NCBI GenBank assembly: GCA_018881555.1
Contig: JACAXG010000310.1
Span: 201,584-265,583 of the forward strand
Reading direction: 5' to 3'
Origin: Amblyornis subalaris
Lineage: Eukaryota > Chordata > Aves > Passeriformes > Ptilonorhynchidae
Length of the DNA stretch: 64,000 bases
Part shown: piece after piece, positions 11,907 through 24,649 of the stretch
Numbering within the stretch: position 1 is the stretch's first letter
Layout of the letters: each line of letters begins with the position of its first letter
Position numbers and translations under genes: made by a program
Notes under the pieces: model-generated
Seen by the model: the letters and a program-made list of their open reading frames with translations, nothing else
The model's database searches: none
What the model was told of the DNA's origin: nothing

Positions 11907-14900
11907 GGAATTGGCTCGGCAAGGGTACATTTTCCTCAGCTCCCTGCTCGTACCACAGGAGACAGGAGCACCTCTCAACTGTATAAAGTCCCCTGGCATT
12001 GGATCCTCCTGGAACTGCCAGGGAAGCGCAGGTGGAGTTCACGGGGACAAACTCACGGATTTATCTGCATTTCCAAAAGGTCACAAGGAATTCTCGGTGA
12101 CCCCAAGGAGCCTTTTTTTTTTATCTTTCAGGCAGCGTCTCAGGTTTCAAAGAGCTCTGTTACCTCCCTGCTTAATTGGTGCTGTTGAGCCATGGAGATT
12201 TGCTGCCTTTTAAAGAGACATGGAGGCTTTGAGGTCTTCTCTCCAAATTTTAGTTGCTTTATACCCTTGTGCTGCCTGACTGCCAGGTGACGTGGCTGTG
12301 AGCATCACTGAAGCTTGGGAGAAGTTGCTGTGAGTCTTTTTGGAAATGCTTCTCTCCATGAAATCACTTTCAGAGCTGAGAAAATAAATGGAAGCTATTT
12401 TGTATAACTTCCTTATGTATTGTGGGTTGGTTTTTTTACATAACCTAAAAGCCTACTCTAGCTTTAGTAGTGAAGTGTATTGTGATGATTAATGTTTGAC
12501 ATTAATATTCTGGAATCNTTTACAACAAATCTTCTCTGGCAGGCATGCCTCTAAGCTCAGTTGTGTTTTGTATGTCTGTAGCTCCAAGTATTTCTGCATC
12601 CATAACAGACAGCTTTAAAAAATCAGGGGAGCACTCAGAGCTTTTATTAAAGTNTCTGTTGGGGTAACTGATGTGTGCAAGGTCTGTTGCCAGAGGAACC
12701 CAGAACATGTAAAAATGCCTCNTGTGGTTCGGTTTGGGGGGTTTTTTGTGTCTGTAATGTTGGCACTGCGTGGATTTTACAGATGAATGTAAAATCCTCA
12801 TTTTTTAATGATCAAAGGCATAGCTTCAATTCAGATTCCTCATTTCCCCCCTTTTTCAGATCAGTAGGGTGTGATATAATGAAATACCTGTTGAGGTCAC
12901 TGTGGGTATTCCCAGAGGGAGAAACCTGGGAAGGGAGAGCAGCAACAAAAAATACCAGGGGGATGAGAAGAGGACTAAACACACCCTCCAGGAGCTGCTA
13001 GAAGAACTAATGATGGGTTTTAGCTGTGGTTCCTGTGTTAGTGACCAAGCTCAGCTGTGCTCTGGTCCTCCTGAGATTGCCTTGAAGTACAGAAAGCTGA
13101 AATTCTGTCTCAATATATTCCTCTTGTCAAAAAGCTTCCACTAGTCTCCCCTCTCTATTGTAATTTATAGTCTTTACAATTCCCACTCTTAACTAAGAAA
13201 AGGCAATAAATTATTAATAGATCCCAGAATACTGAGCCAGGAGGCAGGAGACAAACCAATACAAGAGGTTCTGCCTTTAAAAAAAGCATTTAGTTGAGTC
13301 TTCAGCTTCTGCTTTGGGCTCTGGGGTGCTCCTGCTTAAAAACCATCTGTCAGCACAGCACATTGCTGCCTGTTCTTCCACTCAGCCACAAGGTTGTGGG
13401 AGCCTGCAAGAAATAATATGGTGAACCTTTTCAAACTTCTCAATGTTTTTTTTTCTGCNGTGTTGAAGCGATGCTGAATGCAGAAGCTGTCACCTTTTGA
13501 AAGGCTGGCTGGTATTTAAATAAAAAACCCTGTAGGTTTTGTTGGAGTTCTTCAAAAGTATTGGTGGAGCAGAGAGTGAGGATACAGAATAGGAATTACT
13601 GACAAAATAGAGTTAGCTAGGATTTGTGANTTCTTTTGAGAGTTGGGGGGATCTGGAGATTTAACACAAATTCTAAATATCCCCACTCCCCTGCCAGCTT
13701 TGTTGGTTTGCTTCTTCACATAAGGGGTTGCAATGTATCTGGTAATGGGAAGAATTCAGGGCTGAATTTCCATTATGAGTACCCCTTCTACTGTGGGTAG
13801 AATATTATCCTCTAATATTCATTTTCATCCACATTCTCAATGGCAGAGTAACCAGGTAATGAAACATTTAGATGGAAAATTCAGGGGTCCAGCTTTGTGT
13901 GGTGGAAGTCCTGTCTCCTCAGGAACACAAAAAAAGTGTGCTTGGCTTGATTTGCTTGATTGCTGCTCCCTCTTGTGGGGTTCAGGCCAGTTTAAACAAG
14001 CTTGAAGTTCATTCTTGGTCCTCTCAGATGGAATAATTAATCAGTGGTTCTCCTCTGACACACTGGGTGGGGTAATGACCTTGAGANTTGCTTCGCTGAC
14101 TACCTGTACAAATCAGAGCAATGCTTTTATATCAAGAGGACTAAATCTGTAAAAGCATTCAATTCACTTTTTAAATTTAATTTACTTTTTTNAGGAATTT
14201 ATCCTGTCGCGCTGGTAATAAAATCTCTGTATCTAATGTGTTGTGCCTGAAAATTTAAAAATGCCATTTATATTTGTTTTCCTCCAGAGAGACAGATAAG
14301 CTCTGNACATATAATCTCTGTTCTCTGGACAAGAAACTGAAGTGCTGTGGATTTCTGAATTCCTAATTGATGGCAGAGACCTGTGCAACTTCACTGACCC
14401 ATTCTTGGNGTGAAACTCTTCAGAAATTTCCCACTGCAGCTTCAAGACAAATTGTTTTGACCTATTGCAAAATGGGAAGGGCCCCCACCAGTGTGGCACT
14501 GAAACAAGAGCAGTTCACATGATCTAATGTCTAATCTTACACCATTTCACAATAATGATGTGATTTGTGTCATCATTGGAAGCTCTGCAGTTTCCATCAC
14601 TTAACTCATGTTGAAATGTTTCTGTCCAGGAACTGGAATATGGGTATGAAATCTCACCTTTGNGGGAGTATTCAGTGGATTACCTGAAGCTTCTGATCTT
14701 CATTTTACTTGGCCTTAAAAGAGTAAATCAATCTGAAAGTTGCCTGCATGCAAAGCCCGTGCTTCTGTGGAGACCCAGTGGTGTTGGTGGACACATACTT
14801 AATTCCCTGTAAATGTATTTATTCTTCTTGTGATGCAGCAAAGGTGGGATTTTGGCNGAGATTAAACCAGGAAGCAGGTGCACTTGATCTGAGAAAAAAA

Positions 14901-17900
14901 AGCAGAACTTAATTTTCTATTTATGCTTTTCTTTATATCATTTTCTGTCACAGACTGGGTAATCCCTAGAACAGTGTCAGTAACCTTTACTTCAAAATTT
15001 GTGATTTCTTTTCTCTTGACTGGTGGTGTGAGCATTATTTTAAGCAGTTGCTGGGGTTTGTATCTACATTTTAATGTGCTCTAAGTGCAGAGCTGTGTTC
15101 AGGATTTGCCAGCTTTTATTCAGGTGAAATCTGCAGTTCAGTGGGGACCAGAGTGTGATCCCCCCAGATTACATTACTTGTAGCAGTCCCTGAATTTCAC
15201 TTCTTATTTACACTTCAAATATTTTTTACCAGTCAGGAACAAACCCTCTGTTTATGTCCATGTTGAAAAAGATGTTGGCATTCACCCAGCCCTGCAGCCC
15301 TCCCCAACCTGTGTTTGTGCTGTAAAGAAAGCAGATGGAAAATTGCAGTTTATTGCAGGTTCCAAACGGGGTTATCGTGCTTTACTNTATGGTCAAGACA
15401 AATGTGTTTGCTCTTCAGTAGAATGTGTACCAGTGGCTGAATTAATTTTGCATGTGAGCTTCCTTATTAAGAGTCTTTTCTGCTGTGTGCTGGTGCCTGG
15501 GGACCAGTCCCAGTGGGAAACATTGGTTGGAGCTTTGCTTCCAAGTAGAAGTCAAGCACCAAAAGTCTGAAATACAATTCAACTCTTTTGTTTATTTGTG
15601 GTATCATGTGAAGAGCTCCAACTAGCAAGAATGCAGGGGCAGTGAGGTGATGACTTGTCTTTATATTTGAATTAAGCAAAACCAACCCAGTTCTGTGTGT
15701 TACCAATTAATTTGCACTACCTGATAGCCCTAGAGCAAAAATGCTGGGTTTTATCTCCAAAGACAGACATTCAGGATGCCAAACNTAGACATTTTGTAAT
15801 GAAGAAAAATTTGGAGCCTTNTGAGGTGTAAGATTCCATAGGAAAACTGTGGGATGGGTTTTACAAACTCTTACCTCCCCTCAGGGTACCCCCGTTCACG
15901 CACAGCTCTTTCTGCCAGATTGCTTTATGCCCTCTAAAGTCAGCAGTGAACTCTGGGTGACTTTAATTAGAAATAAAGTATTTAAACAGCACTCTGCAAT
16001 ACAACCATTCTACTTGTGTGTTCTGAGGTTCGGCTTTATTTAAATTTTAAAGGAGGAAAACAGTTGCTGCAAAACGCTGCTGGTGCCATGGAGGGAGAAC
16101 TAAAAGTGGTGACTGTAACAGAGAAACTTCTCTTTTTATAAAGAAGTTGGGTAAAACAAGTAGAAGAAACCACTGGATGCAGCTTCATGCAAATAACTGT
16201 TTCAGGAGACAACACTGGGAAGCTTTTTATGCTTTCCTTGTGAAATTCCAGCCCATATTTGCTAATGCTGCCAGTGGGTTTTGTTTATTTTTTCTCCTTC
16301 TAGATATAATTTCTAATTAATTTATTTGCATAAGTGATCCAGCTGTTTCCAAAGTCAATTTGACTCCCCCGAAACTGCTTAANATGAGTGACAGTCTTGA
16401 TCTAATATACACAAGTGCAGTATTATCCAGGGTGTATAAAACATATGGATTTGTTCTCGGAGGTAACAGCTGGAGAGAAGTATCCAAATTCTTCCCTNGT
16501 GGGAGCAACCACTTACTGACTAGAGCTATTTAGGGAGAAANGGCCAGTTGAAGAAGTGACGTAAATGTGGTCAGTTGATACTAACCGAGGAGCTGCCAGC
16601 CAACATCCTATCCTGGAGTTGCTCTTTCATCCCTGTTTTGCTTTTTCGGAGTGGAAACAGGACGAGTGATTGATTGCTAAATAGCAGTGGAAGTGGTGCA
16701 CTCTATATATAGAGTGGTGCTGGAGGATGGAGCTACAATGCTTCTGGGAAAAAAAAAAAAAACAAACCAAAACAAAACCCCACCAACAAAAACATTTACT
16801 GAGATGATNAATGCCTCCAAACCACTGCCAAGATCTGTGGAAACGATAACAAGATACCTCAGTTCTGAGAGGTGTTTTAAGATCAGTTCTGCCATCCATG
16901 CAAGCTCCTGATGGAGCTCGGTTATTGTTTATTGTTGTATTTTTAGCAGCAGCTCCTTGTGACTCCATGGCAATATAATTTACGAGGTAGGATGCGACTC
17001 CCTAATTGTCTCTTACATTGTACACTCTGTTCACTGCAGAATAAACATTCCCCTCCTTTGTGGGGGGGGGAAAGGTCTGTGTCAGCAAGACTTTCCAGCC
17101 TCTGGTCACNTGCTTGAATTATATCTCCAGGATGGCTTTCCTGGCAAACACATCAGCAAATGTTTCTCCAGAGTGGACAGTGTTCATGTATAAATTCCTG
17201 ATTAATTATGGGTCTCTTTCCCTCCTCCTCTTCCCAGTCTTTGGCTCAAAATGTTAAGCAAGGGGACCAAGAATGCTGACCCTTTAAACAGAGATAACTC
17301 ACAACAGCTCCCTCAGCGTGTCAGAGGGGAGCATCTGCCTGTTCCCGCTCCTGGGGCTTGGGAATTAAGGAAAACAGAAAACCCAAAGNTCTGGAGTTCT
17401 GAGAAACTTCAAAGACAACATTGGAAATCACTCTTGGAATGGCCTTGCAAGAAAACCTTTCCATGAAAAAATTGACCGTTTAATCTCCCACCAGACTTTA
17501 GTCTTAGAGGATTGCAGGGTGTGGATGAATCCGGTTCAGGAAAATAGGTTCAGGTTGCAGTTAGGGTGNTCATGGGAAACACCATAATGGTTCTTTTGGT
17601 TGTATTTCCTCCGTAGGAGTCCTTATTATCCCCTTTGTACGGGAAAATCGGGTACTTCTCAAAGGGAACTGTCAATTTTTTGCTAAGAATGTTTGATAAG
17701 GAGGTTCTTTGTTGTTTGCAGAGGATTTTGTGTGATCCCTGTACATTTAAGATGCCATCCTAGTTCATTCATATAGCGAATATAGTAGAATATTTNGGTT
17801 GAAACCCTAATTATGTTTAGCTGTAAGACTTTTGGGCTTGATTTTTCCAGTGAATTGGATTTTAGTTGTCTAATTTTTTTTGCATGTTGAGTTAACTATG

Positions 17901-19051
17901 GCACTCTCAGAGCTTCCAAATGCTGCTTGTGTTTTCCCACCTAATGTCCTCCNTGGGGCTAGGATGAAGTGCAGAACCTTTGCCCTTTTATGTGGTATTT
18001 TTTGGAATTACTCTTGGGTTTCCANTTTACAAAATGGACAGTCATGGTGGAAATGGTTAATTCCAACTCTTTAATTTGATTAGTTTGGAGGTAGAGCCTG
18101 GGAGATGACAAAGCCTCATGTTGTGGATACGCCAGCAGAGAAGCACTTTCCTACGAGCAAAAGGCTCTTACTGGATCATTTTTGTGTTTTTTTTTACACA
18201 GATGTCTGTACACTCAAGTTCTGTGAGATGATCCGAACNAAAACTCTTTTTTTTCCTTTGGTTTGATTTTTTTTTTTTTTCCTCCATTATTACGCAAAGG
18301 AATGGAAAAGCTGACGACTAGGTCAGGAATTTTTATTGGCTTGTGGGAACCACTCTTGAATCTGTCTCTCCCAAAGGAAGATCACGTAACTTTTCATACG
18401 CCCATATTTCAAATTTCTGAAGCTGAAGTAGCCAGGCATTAATATATTCAATATCCAAATGTTGATGGCATCGCTGCTGTTGCTGAATGACAAACGTGCC
18501 ACGGGCTACCCAGGAGCCTCCCAGCTTCCCTGCTGGAGCATGACTCAGACTGACTTGTGCCTGATCCAGCAGTTTCCTTCCTCCTCCTCCTCCCTGTGCC
18601 GCCGTCCAGCCTCGACAGAAGATAATCTGTTGATCCTGGCAGTGGATTTTGGTGCCGAAAACCGGACATTGTTTTCCCAAGGAGCGCTTGGCTGTGTGTG
18701 CTGGAGTTCATTGCCTTGGTTACAAGGCTACAAGGAGGTTTTGTTCCCTNGGCCAGCTGAGCTCCAGGCGTGCCAGGATGCCCCAGCAGGCAGGGATGAT
18801 GAAGTGATGGGGTGCAGATGTCATTTTTCCTGTCTGCCTGACTTCGAGTGGGTGTCACTGCAGAGGTTTTTATAGACTGTCTTCAATGTTAGAAGAACAA
18901 GACTATGAACCTTACTAAAGAAAAAAGAGCTAGAGCAACCAAATATAGTATTTTTCAATTTTTCAGCTTTTTTTCTCCACAGAATGAGGCTTGCTTTGTC
19001 TGTTCCCACTGTTTGGAGAGCCAATAGTAAATGATATGGAGGGACATAACC

Positions 19052-19125
19052 AAAATTCTAAGGATCATTTGGGTTGGGAAAGATGAAGTTCAACCCGTAA
19101 TCTAATGCTGGGAAATCCACCAAAA
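19052..19125 (-). mobile_element. Old CR1 LINE 3'-end fragment
   Basis: The run 'ttctaaggatcatttgggtt', then 'gggaaagatgaagttcaacc' and 'tctaatgctgggaaatccacc' is a diverged version of the reversed CR1 tail seen in younger copies in this window (hallmark: a 'ggttggaaaagacctccaag'-type block, then 'tccaacc'). Confidence 0.55.
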
Positions 19126-21394
19126 GTGATACTACTTGAAGAGAATGAAGGAAATGCATGACAGAATTTTATTTTTATAGATATAAATGATAAAATCTGA
19201 GTTGTACACGTTGGTTATGGATAGTGGTGGGAAGTGGCTGCTGTATTGCTGAAGAACTAACACTGAGGTGGGTGAAGCTGGAGCCAGAGTGCTCTGTGGT
19301 GCAGGTTTTTAAAGTTTTTTAAACCTGTCTCTAAAGGTTTTGACTGCTTTATTCCTACTTGAATCCTACCTCTGGCACAACATGCCCTGAAGACAAAAAG
19401 AAAAGGCAATTGAGCATGAGCTGTGCTGGGGGTCAGACATCCTTGGAATGTGAGTTATCAGTGATAGTAACATACCTGAAGGATGACTGTGTGATCTTTC
19501 CCCCTTCCTTTTGACGCAGCTCCTGGGTGGTTATGGGGAAACTGCAGTTCTGGAAAGCTGCTTTTTAGGATTTTGTGCAGCATTTGTGGAGGAATGCATT
19601 GTGCTGAGTACAGGCACGCATTTTTTGTGTGTGTGTGCGCATGTGTTTGCAAAGGAGAGGTGTGTTCCCCATGGGAGATAAGGAGTCTGTGTCATTGGAA
19701 TTGGAGCTGCTGTCCTAAGTGCAGTAAACTTCCTTTTTTTGATCCTTAGGCATAGCCAAGATGAACTCTCAGTCATCCCACCAGGTTTCTGGAAGTGTCA
19801 ACTGACTCTTTTGTCCCACTTTCTAAATCTCCTATTACCTGTATTTCTTAGGCTCAGGCCAGCATTTTAGTACATGTAATTCATATTTCCACTGGGAACA
19901 TCCTTCCTGCTTAGATATGTCCCGGAATTATTGTCACTCTTCCAGCATCCTATTTCAGGTGGGAAATGCAGGGACATAAGAACTGTGTGCTGAATAAATA
20001 CATAAATATAATTTTTAGCAGAGCTTTAGATGCCTTGGCTATCTATCTGAACAGGAGAGAGCTATTATGAGATAGGCACTGCAGTTCTGAGGGGGTTTGC
20101 CAGGACCTGGTTGGAATTCCAAGCCTCACTTTACATGAAATCAATCACAAAATGCTGAAGTGTGTGTTCAGAGTGCTGTCAGCTCTGTATTACTGAAAAA
20201 ATGGAAGTTTGCTGGTGTTAAAAAGACCTCTTGATCCTTCAGTTCCGACCCAGCAGGTCTGTAGCAGAGTTGTTTGTTTGAATTTATCCTGGGGTGTGTA
20301 TGAAGTGCTTCCTCAAATAAACCAAATAAAAGCAAACATCTTGGCTTGTACGTGGACTTGAAAAGTAAATAGGAAAAGGTGTGTGGGGAGGTAATTTATG
20401 CCTTGTGTAGGGAGTACTTATATTCCCAGTTTATTTTCTAGGTGACAGTACAAAACCTGTAGACATTTGCCAGTGAATGTAAGGGGAGGTTAATTCTCGT
20501 TAGCCAAGAACCAGAACAAATTGTCTGTTTTAAGCTAAGACGAAAATATTTGTCACGCTGAGTTGTTGCGATGTTTCAGATTTACACAGTTAACATCACT
20601 ACCTTTGTCTGTTAAACTTCTACATATAAGGCAATATGTATTTTTCCTGAAGAATTAACTCCAGCGCCCAGTCCTGGCTACCTTGGGGCGAGCTGCCATA
20701 ATCCAGAAGTGCCTCCTTCACAGCTGAGCACTAAACACTGCAGGAATCCCAAAATCCTACCGTTACCTGCACCAACCCTAAATGCTGAGCAGCCTCTGGG
20801 AATTAGGGTGTAACTTCTCTGGGATTCAAGGGTGTGAACACAGGCTGTGCTCAGCATGGCAGGGCAGAGTGGAGATGTTTCCAGCACCCGGGAAGCATCT
20901 CCAGGCAGCTGGGGCAGGCCAGGGCCTTCCTTCAGGTCCTGCAGATCTCTGATGCTCTTTGCTTTTGCTGACTGAGGATAAGGAAGCACAGCAGACTGAG
21001 AACTTTATCAGTCTTAAATAACAGGCTTATGGGCTGAAGGTTACACCACCTGGAAAAGGAGAGCGTTTCACGATGGTGTTGTGTTGGCCTGGTTCCTGAT
21101 TTCAGTATAAGATGTATGGGAGGATGAAATGAGTGGCTGTTAAATGTAGATTTAAATTACAGATGCTTCGCAGGGCCACGTATCATCTATTAGTTTCTTT
21201 ATACACACACTGAAGTGGATTTGAGACGGTTCACATTTATTTTGTTAAAGCAAAGTTGGGTCCTTTACCTGAATGAAGGAAAAAAATAACTGGGAGGCTC
21301 AACCGGTGGCTTTGGAGTTTAATGAAAGATGTGACTTTGGAGATCTTAGTGCAGCCTTTCAGTACTTCAAGGAATGGTTACAGGAATGATAGAG

Positions 21395-21679
21395 GCTTTT
21401 GACAAGGTGCATGGGAGTGACAGGAAAAGGGGGAACGGCTTCCCACTGCCAGAGGGCAGGGTTAGATGGGATATTGGGAAGAAATTCTTCCCTGTGAGGG
21501 TGGGGAGGCCCTGGCACAGAGAAGCTGNGGCTGCCCCATCCTTGAAAGTGTTTGAGGCCAGGTTGGACAGGGCTTGGAGCAACCTGGGCTAGTGGAAGGT
21601 GTCCCAGCCTATGGCAGGGGGTNGAAGGAGATGAGCTTTAAGGTCNCTTCCAACCCAAACCATTCTGTGGTTCTATGAC
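21395..21679 (+). mobile_element. CR1 LINE 3' end, sense orientation
   Basis: The 3' terminal part of a CR1 element reads forward: 'gggaagaaattcttccctgt', then 'gaggccctggcacagagaag', then 'ccaacccaaaccattctgtg' ending in 'gttctatgact'. Three single Ns fall in it, at least one at a position where other copies in the window have a plain base. It lies about 1.1 kb before the CpG island. Confidence 0.95.
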
Positions 21680-22599
21680 TTACATAAAACCAGTCTGTTT
21701 TACAAGTGCAAAGCTTCACCTGACTTAAGCAGGGTTTCTCCCAGAGGCAGGGTGCAAGTAAGACATCCCTAATCCCTCTTATTTAAAGGAAGCGTGTCTG
21801 GCCTTCCCAGGGACAGTGGGTCGTGGCTTGGCTCCAGGGACTGCCAGTGAACCCAGCTGAAATATTGCCCCCAAAGGTAAACCAGTGCCAGCACTTCCAA
21901 ATTAGCTAAAATACTGCCAGCAGCATGGCACCGAGTGCTCTGCCAGCCTGAGCAACCAGATTCCTTGTCCTAGACTGGCAGCTCATGGAAAAACTGAGCT
22001 CAGTTGCTGGGTGGAGGCTTTGCTGGGCTCCCTGGCCGGGAAGGAGGGCGCAGGCAGGGTTGCTAAGGAGCAGCAACCTGTTTGGCTTGGCAGAGAAATC
22101 CCGTGCCAGGAAGAGATGACTCCCCGTGCCCTCTATTGTTGCTGCTGCAGGATGGCAGTGGGTAAAATGAGCTGTTTAAGCTTCGGGGGTTCCCCCTGCC
22201 CTGGCGGGTTTTCCCCCGGCCTCTGCGATGAGTTTGGGGTGAAGCCAGAGGGAGTCGAGGGATGCTTTGGGTGAAATCAGGTGGAATCAAGAGATGGCAC
22301 CGATTTCCGTGGAGCCAGGATTTCTGCTGAAATTCCTTCAGTGAAAAGTGCCTGCCTTCAGCTGAAAGTGCCTTCAGCTGTTCTTGGGGTGTCGTCNCAG
22401 TTACTGCCATTTAAAACCACCTGTGCCCTCTAATCCCTCTGTGCTCTCAGCTCATCACCAGAGACCTTTTGAAATGTGGGATGTCCTTTTTTTTTTGGCC
22501 AGCCACTACTCCNGATTGCTCTTCTGCAGTACTGTCAGACTTCATTTACATGCTTTTTCTTTTTTTCTTCATTATTGCTTAGCGTGTAATTGCCGTTTC

Positions 22600-22770
22600 T
22601 TAAGGAATAAACCCAACACCAGCCCATCCAGTGCGGCTGTCTCNTTTTAAGCTCGGCTCTACACAACGCAATCCACAGTACCGATATAATTGCAGCAATT
22701 AACAGGAGCGGGGCGGTTTGTTTCTGCCATGCAAAGGCCACTCGGCGTGAATATATATATTTATAAGCAT
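22600..22770. promoter_or_regulatory. Candidate proximal regulatory element upstream of the CpG island
   Basis: This is repeat-free sequence with 'gatataattgcagcaattaa', 'ggagcggggcggtttg' (a GC box) and a run 'gaatatatatatttataagc', ending about 350 bp before the exon 1 ATG. It could contribute to the promoter. No conservation check was possible. Confidence 0.25.
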
Positions 22771-22794
22771 CTGCCCTAGGTGTTATCTGGTAGG

Positions 22795-23535
22795 TGCGCA
22801 GCGCGGATCCGCAGCCCGGAGGGAGGGAGGGCGGGTGGGCGTGCGCCGGGTTGTTGGGATATTCNGGGGGTGTTTATGTCCCTCGGGCACGAGAGGGAGG
22901 TGAGGAGGCCCCCGAGCCGCTTTCCGTGCTGGATTCCGTGCGGGTGTCGGAGCGATGCCCGGCGGCAGGTGCGTGTTCGCACAGGAGCGCTCGGTCCTGC
23001 CCCGGCCCGGCGGCGCAGCGCCCGCTCCCCGCCCGCTCCCCGCTCCGCCCCCGGGCCGGGCCGTGCCGGGCGGGTCCGGGCGGGCCCGGCGGGGACAGAC
23101 GGCGGCAGCGGGAGCCATGGAGGTGGTTACCGACTGCCTCAGCCCGGCTGCCCAGCAGCAGGTAAGGCCGGGGGGCTCCGGGGGGGCTCGGGCAGCGCGG
23201 CCCCGCGGGACAGCCCCGCGCTCCACGTGGTGGCCGGGACCGGCGGTGCCGCGTGTGCCCGGGGGGCTTGTCCGGGGCTTGCTTTTCACGGTCACTGACC
23301 GAAACGTGAGCTGCTTGCTGCTCCAGCGAAACCTGCTGAGTGATTGCTAAATAAAGTGTCAGCCCCGTGGGACCATCAGATGGCCGGGGGCGGGGGGGGT
23401 CCGGCATCCCTCGCCACGAGCTGTCGCTCGGGCTCGCCGCTGTCAGTGCACGGAGGGAGGGAGGGAGGGAGAGGAGCTGTCAGACCAGCCCGTGATGGGC
23501 TGTCGAGCCAGCGGCGCTGGTGCCGGGGGTATTAG
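22795..23535 (+). promoter_or_regulatory. LRRFIP1: CpG-island promoter of the LRRFIP1 alternative first exon
   Basis: Very high GC with dense CpG, including GC boxes such as CCGCCCC at 23045-23051 and several GGGCGGG runs, surrounds the exon 1 ATG at 23117. No convincing TATA box lies in the expected position, so a dispersed CpG-type start is likely. A G-quadruplex-prone run (GGG separated by single bases) lies at 22821-22839, and GGGA repeats lie at 23452-23475 inside the start of intron 1. The exact transcription start cannot be read from sequence. Confidence 0.8.
23117..23161 (+). CDS. LRRFIP1: LRRFIP1 coding exon 1 (alternative first exon)
   Basis: ATG at 23117 has a good initiation context (G at -3, G at +4) and opens MEVVTDCLSPAAQQQ, followed at once by the donor GTAAGG. 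Human LRRFIP1 has an isoform whose N-terminus contains DCLSPEAQKL immediately before AEARLAAKR, as I recall it. DCLSP and its spacing to the next exon match, which fixes the gene and the isoform. The exon ends in phase 0. The frame stays open upstream to another ATG at 22955, which would add 54 mostly Gly/Ala/Pro/Arg residues; I chose 23117 because of its better context and the match to the known short N-terminus. The exon contains the initiator codon, so this is a true alternative promoter, not an internal cassette. Confidence 0.88.
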
Positions 23536-23559
23536 AAGGGAATCCCTGTGATTACGTGC

Positions 23560-23830
23560 AGGCTAAGGTTCATCAACCTGCTGCTGTTAATAGTAATTTG
23601 CATTTAAGAGAAAGGTGAGGAGTAAAGCAGGATGTGGACTGACCGAGCCCTATGTGATTCACGGGTTCATTATCATATGAGTAAGTGGTGCAAAGTGTGT
23701 TTGTATTTATAACTCATATGCAAAAAAATGTCAGATATATATGCTGGTTTGACCTCTTATGCATAGAAGTCATTATAGTCGCTCTTGTTTTGATGCTAAA
23801 TAGTCACCACTCACCAGCGAGCTCCTGGAG
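23560..23830. promoter_or_regulatory. Candidate intronic enhancer with octamer-like sites
   Basis: A perfect octamer ATTTGCAT lies at 23596-23603, an ATGCAAA core near 23718 and a further 'ttatgcatag' near 23758. The block is repeat-free, AT-rich and lies directly next to the CpG island. POU/OCT factors bind such sites; activity here is inference. Confidence 0.3.
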
Positions 23831-24649
23831 CTCCTGCTTTAGGTGACATGTTGCTCAAATGGAGACGGGAAAAACNTTGCCATGGGTTAGCACTAGTTCT
23901 GCCTGGTAGCTATGTTGGTCAGCTGTGTTACAGGAGTATTGCAAATCAGGTGTTGCATGTCTAGATAGACTTTAAATTATGTAGGAGTGCAAGAAACCNT
24001 ATCAGATTTTTGTCTGGTGAAGCGTGACTTGGGTAAACAGAATGAGCAGTCGTATAATATTTGAGGGAAAGGATACAGAATACTGGAATGGGACAGCATC
24101 CCATGAAAAACTATGCTGGCCCCCAAAATGACTGGCTAGCTGTATCTTAAGCACGTTGGCAAGAGGTTTAAATCAGCCTGAGAATAGTTATTGCAGCAAT
24201 GCATAGTAGTGGTTNCTTACAGTGAGCAGGTGTAATTTAGTCAGGCAGACTTGTGTTTTAAGGTTTCTCTGGCAGTGGGATCAGAGAGCTTTTCCGGGTA
24301 TGGTTTGGTGCTGGCAAGCCAACGCTTCAATCCTCCACAAAAAATACGACACTGACTTTGATTACTAGTCTTAGAAGCAGGTAATTTTGAGTGCATTGGA
24401 ATTGAGGGGTGCTTTGTATGGATGGAAAACGCTTACCCATGTAACTATGTGGCAAGTCAACATAGTCATTTTTCACCGCTCGAAAAAGCAGCATAACTTC
24501 CTGTCTTTGTTGGCTGTTTCTTGGGGCTGCCNGGCGAACAATGAACCTCTGGCCGTTCCAGAAGGGAAAAGCTCTGAGAATGCACACCTTCAGGATGTGT
24601 GTGTCATTGGCCTCTACCTTAGCAAGTCACCTAAATAATTCTCTCATCG

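Larger units (their letters stand above)
1..22790. other. Non-coding region upstream of LRRFIP1 exon 1 (probable first intron of a longer isoform)
   Basis: I could find no convincing exon in this 22.8 kb. Open reading frames are short, have no recognisable domain and no credible splice-site pairs. In mammals LRRFIP1 has a more distal first exon (the isoform beginning near MGTQGSGRKR), so this stretch is most simply part of that isoform's first intron; that is inference, because the distal exon is not seen here. Contents that can be named: a CR1 remnant near 5.83 kb, a CpG-rich patch at 8.39-8.83 kb, a 28-T run at 11879, an old CR1 piece at 19.05 kb and a clear CR1 3' end at 21.4-21.7 kb. The rest is unremarkable AT-leaning sequence. 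Confidence 0.6.

Noticed and set aside
22783..23407. Overlapping long open frames on both strands of the CpG island
   Set aside because: GC-rich DNA has few stop codons; the Pro/Arg/Gly-rich translations are typical artefacts. Only the 23117-23161 part of one frame is a known exon.
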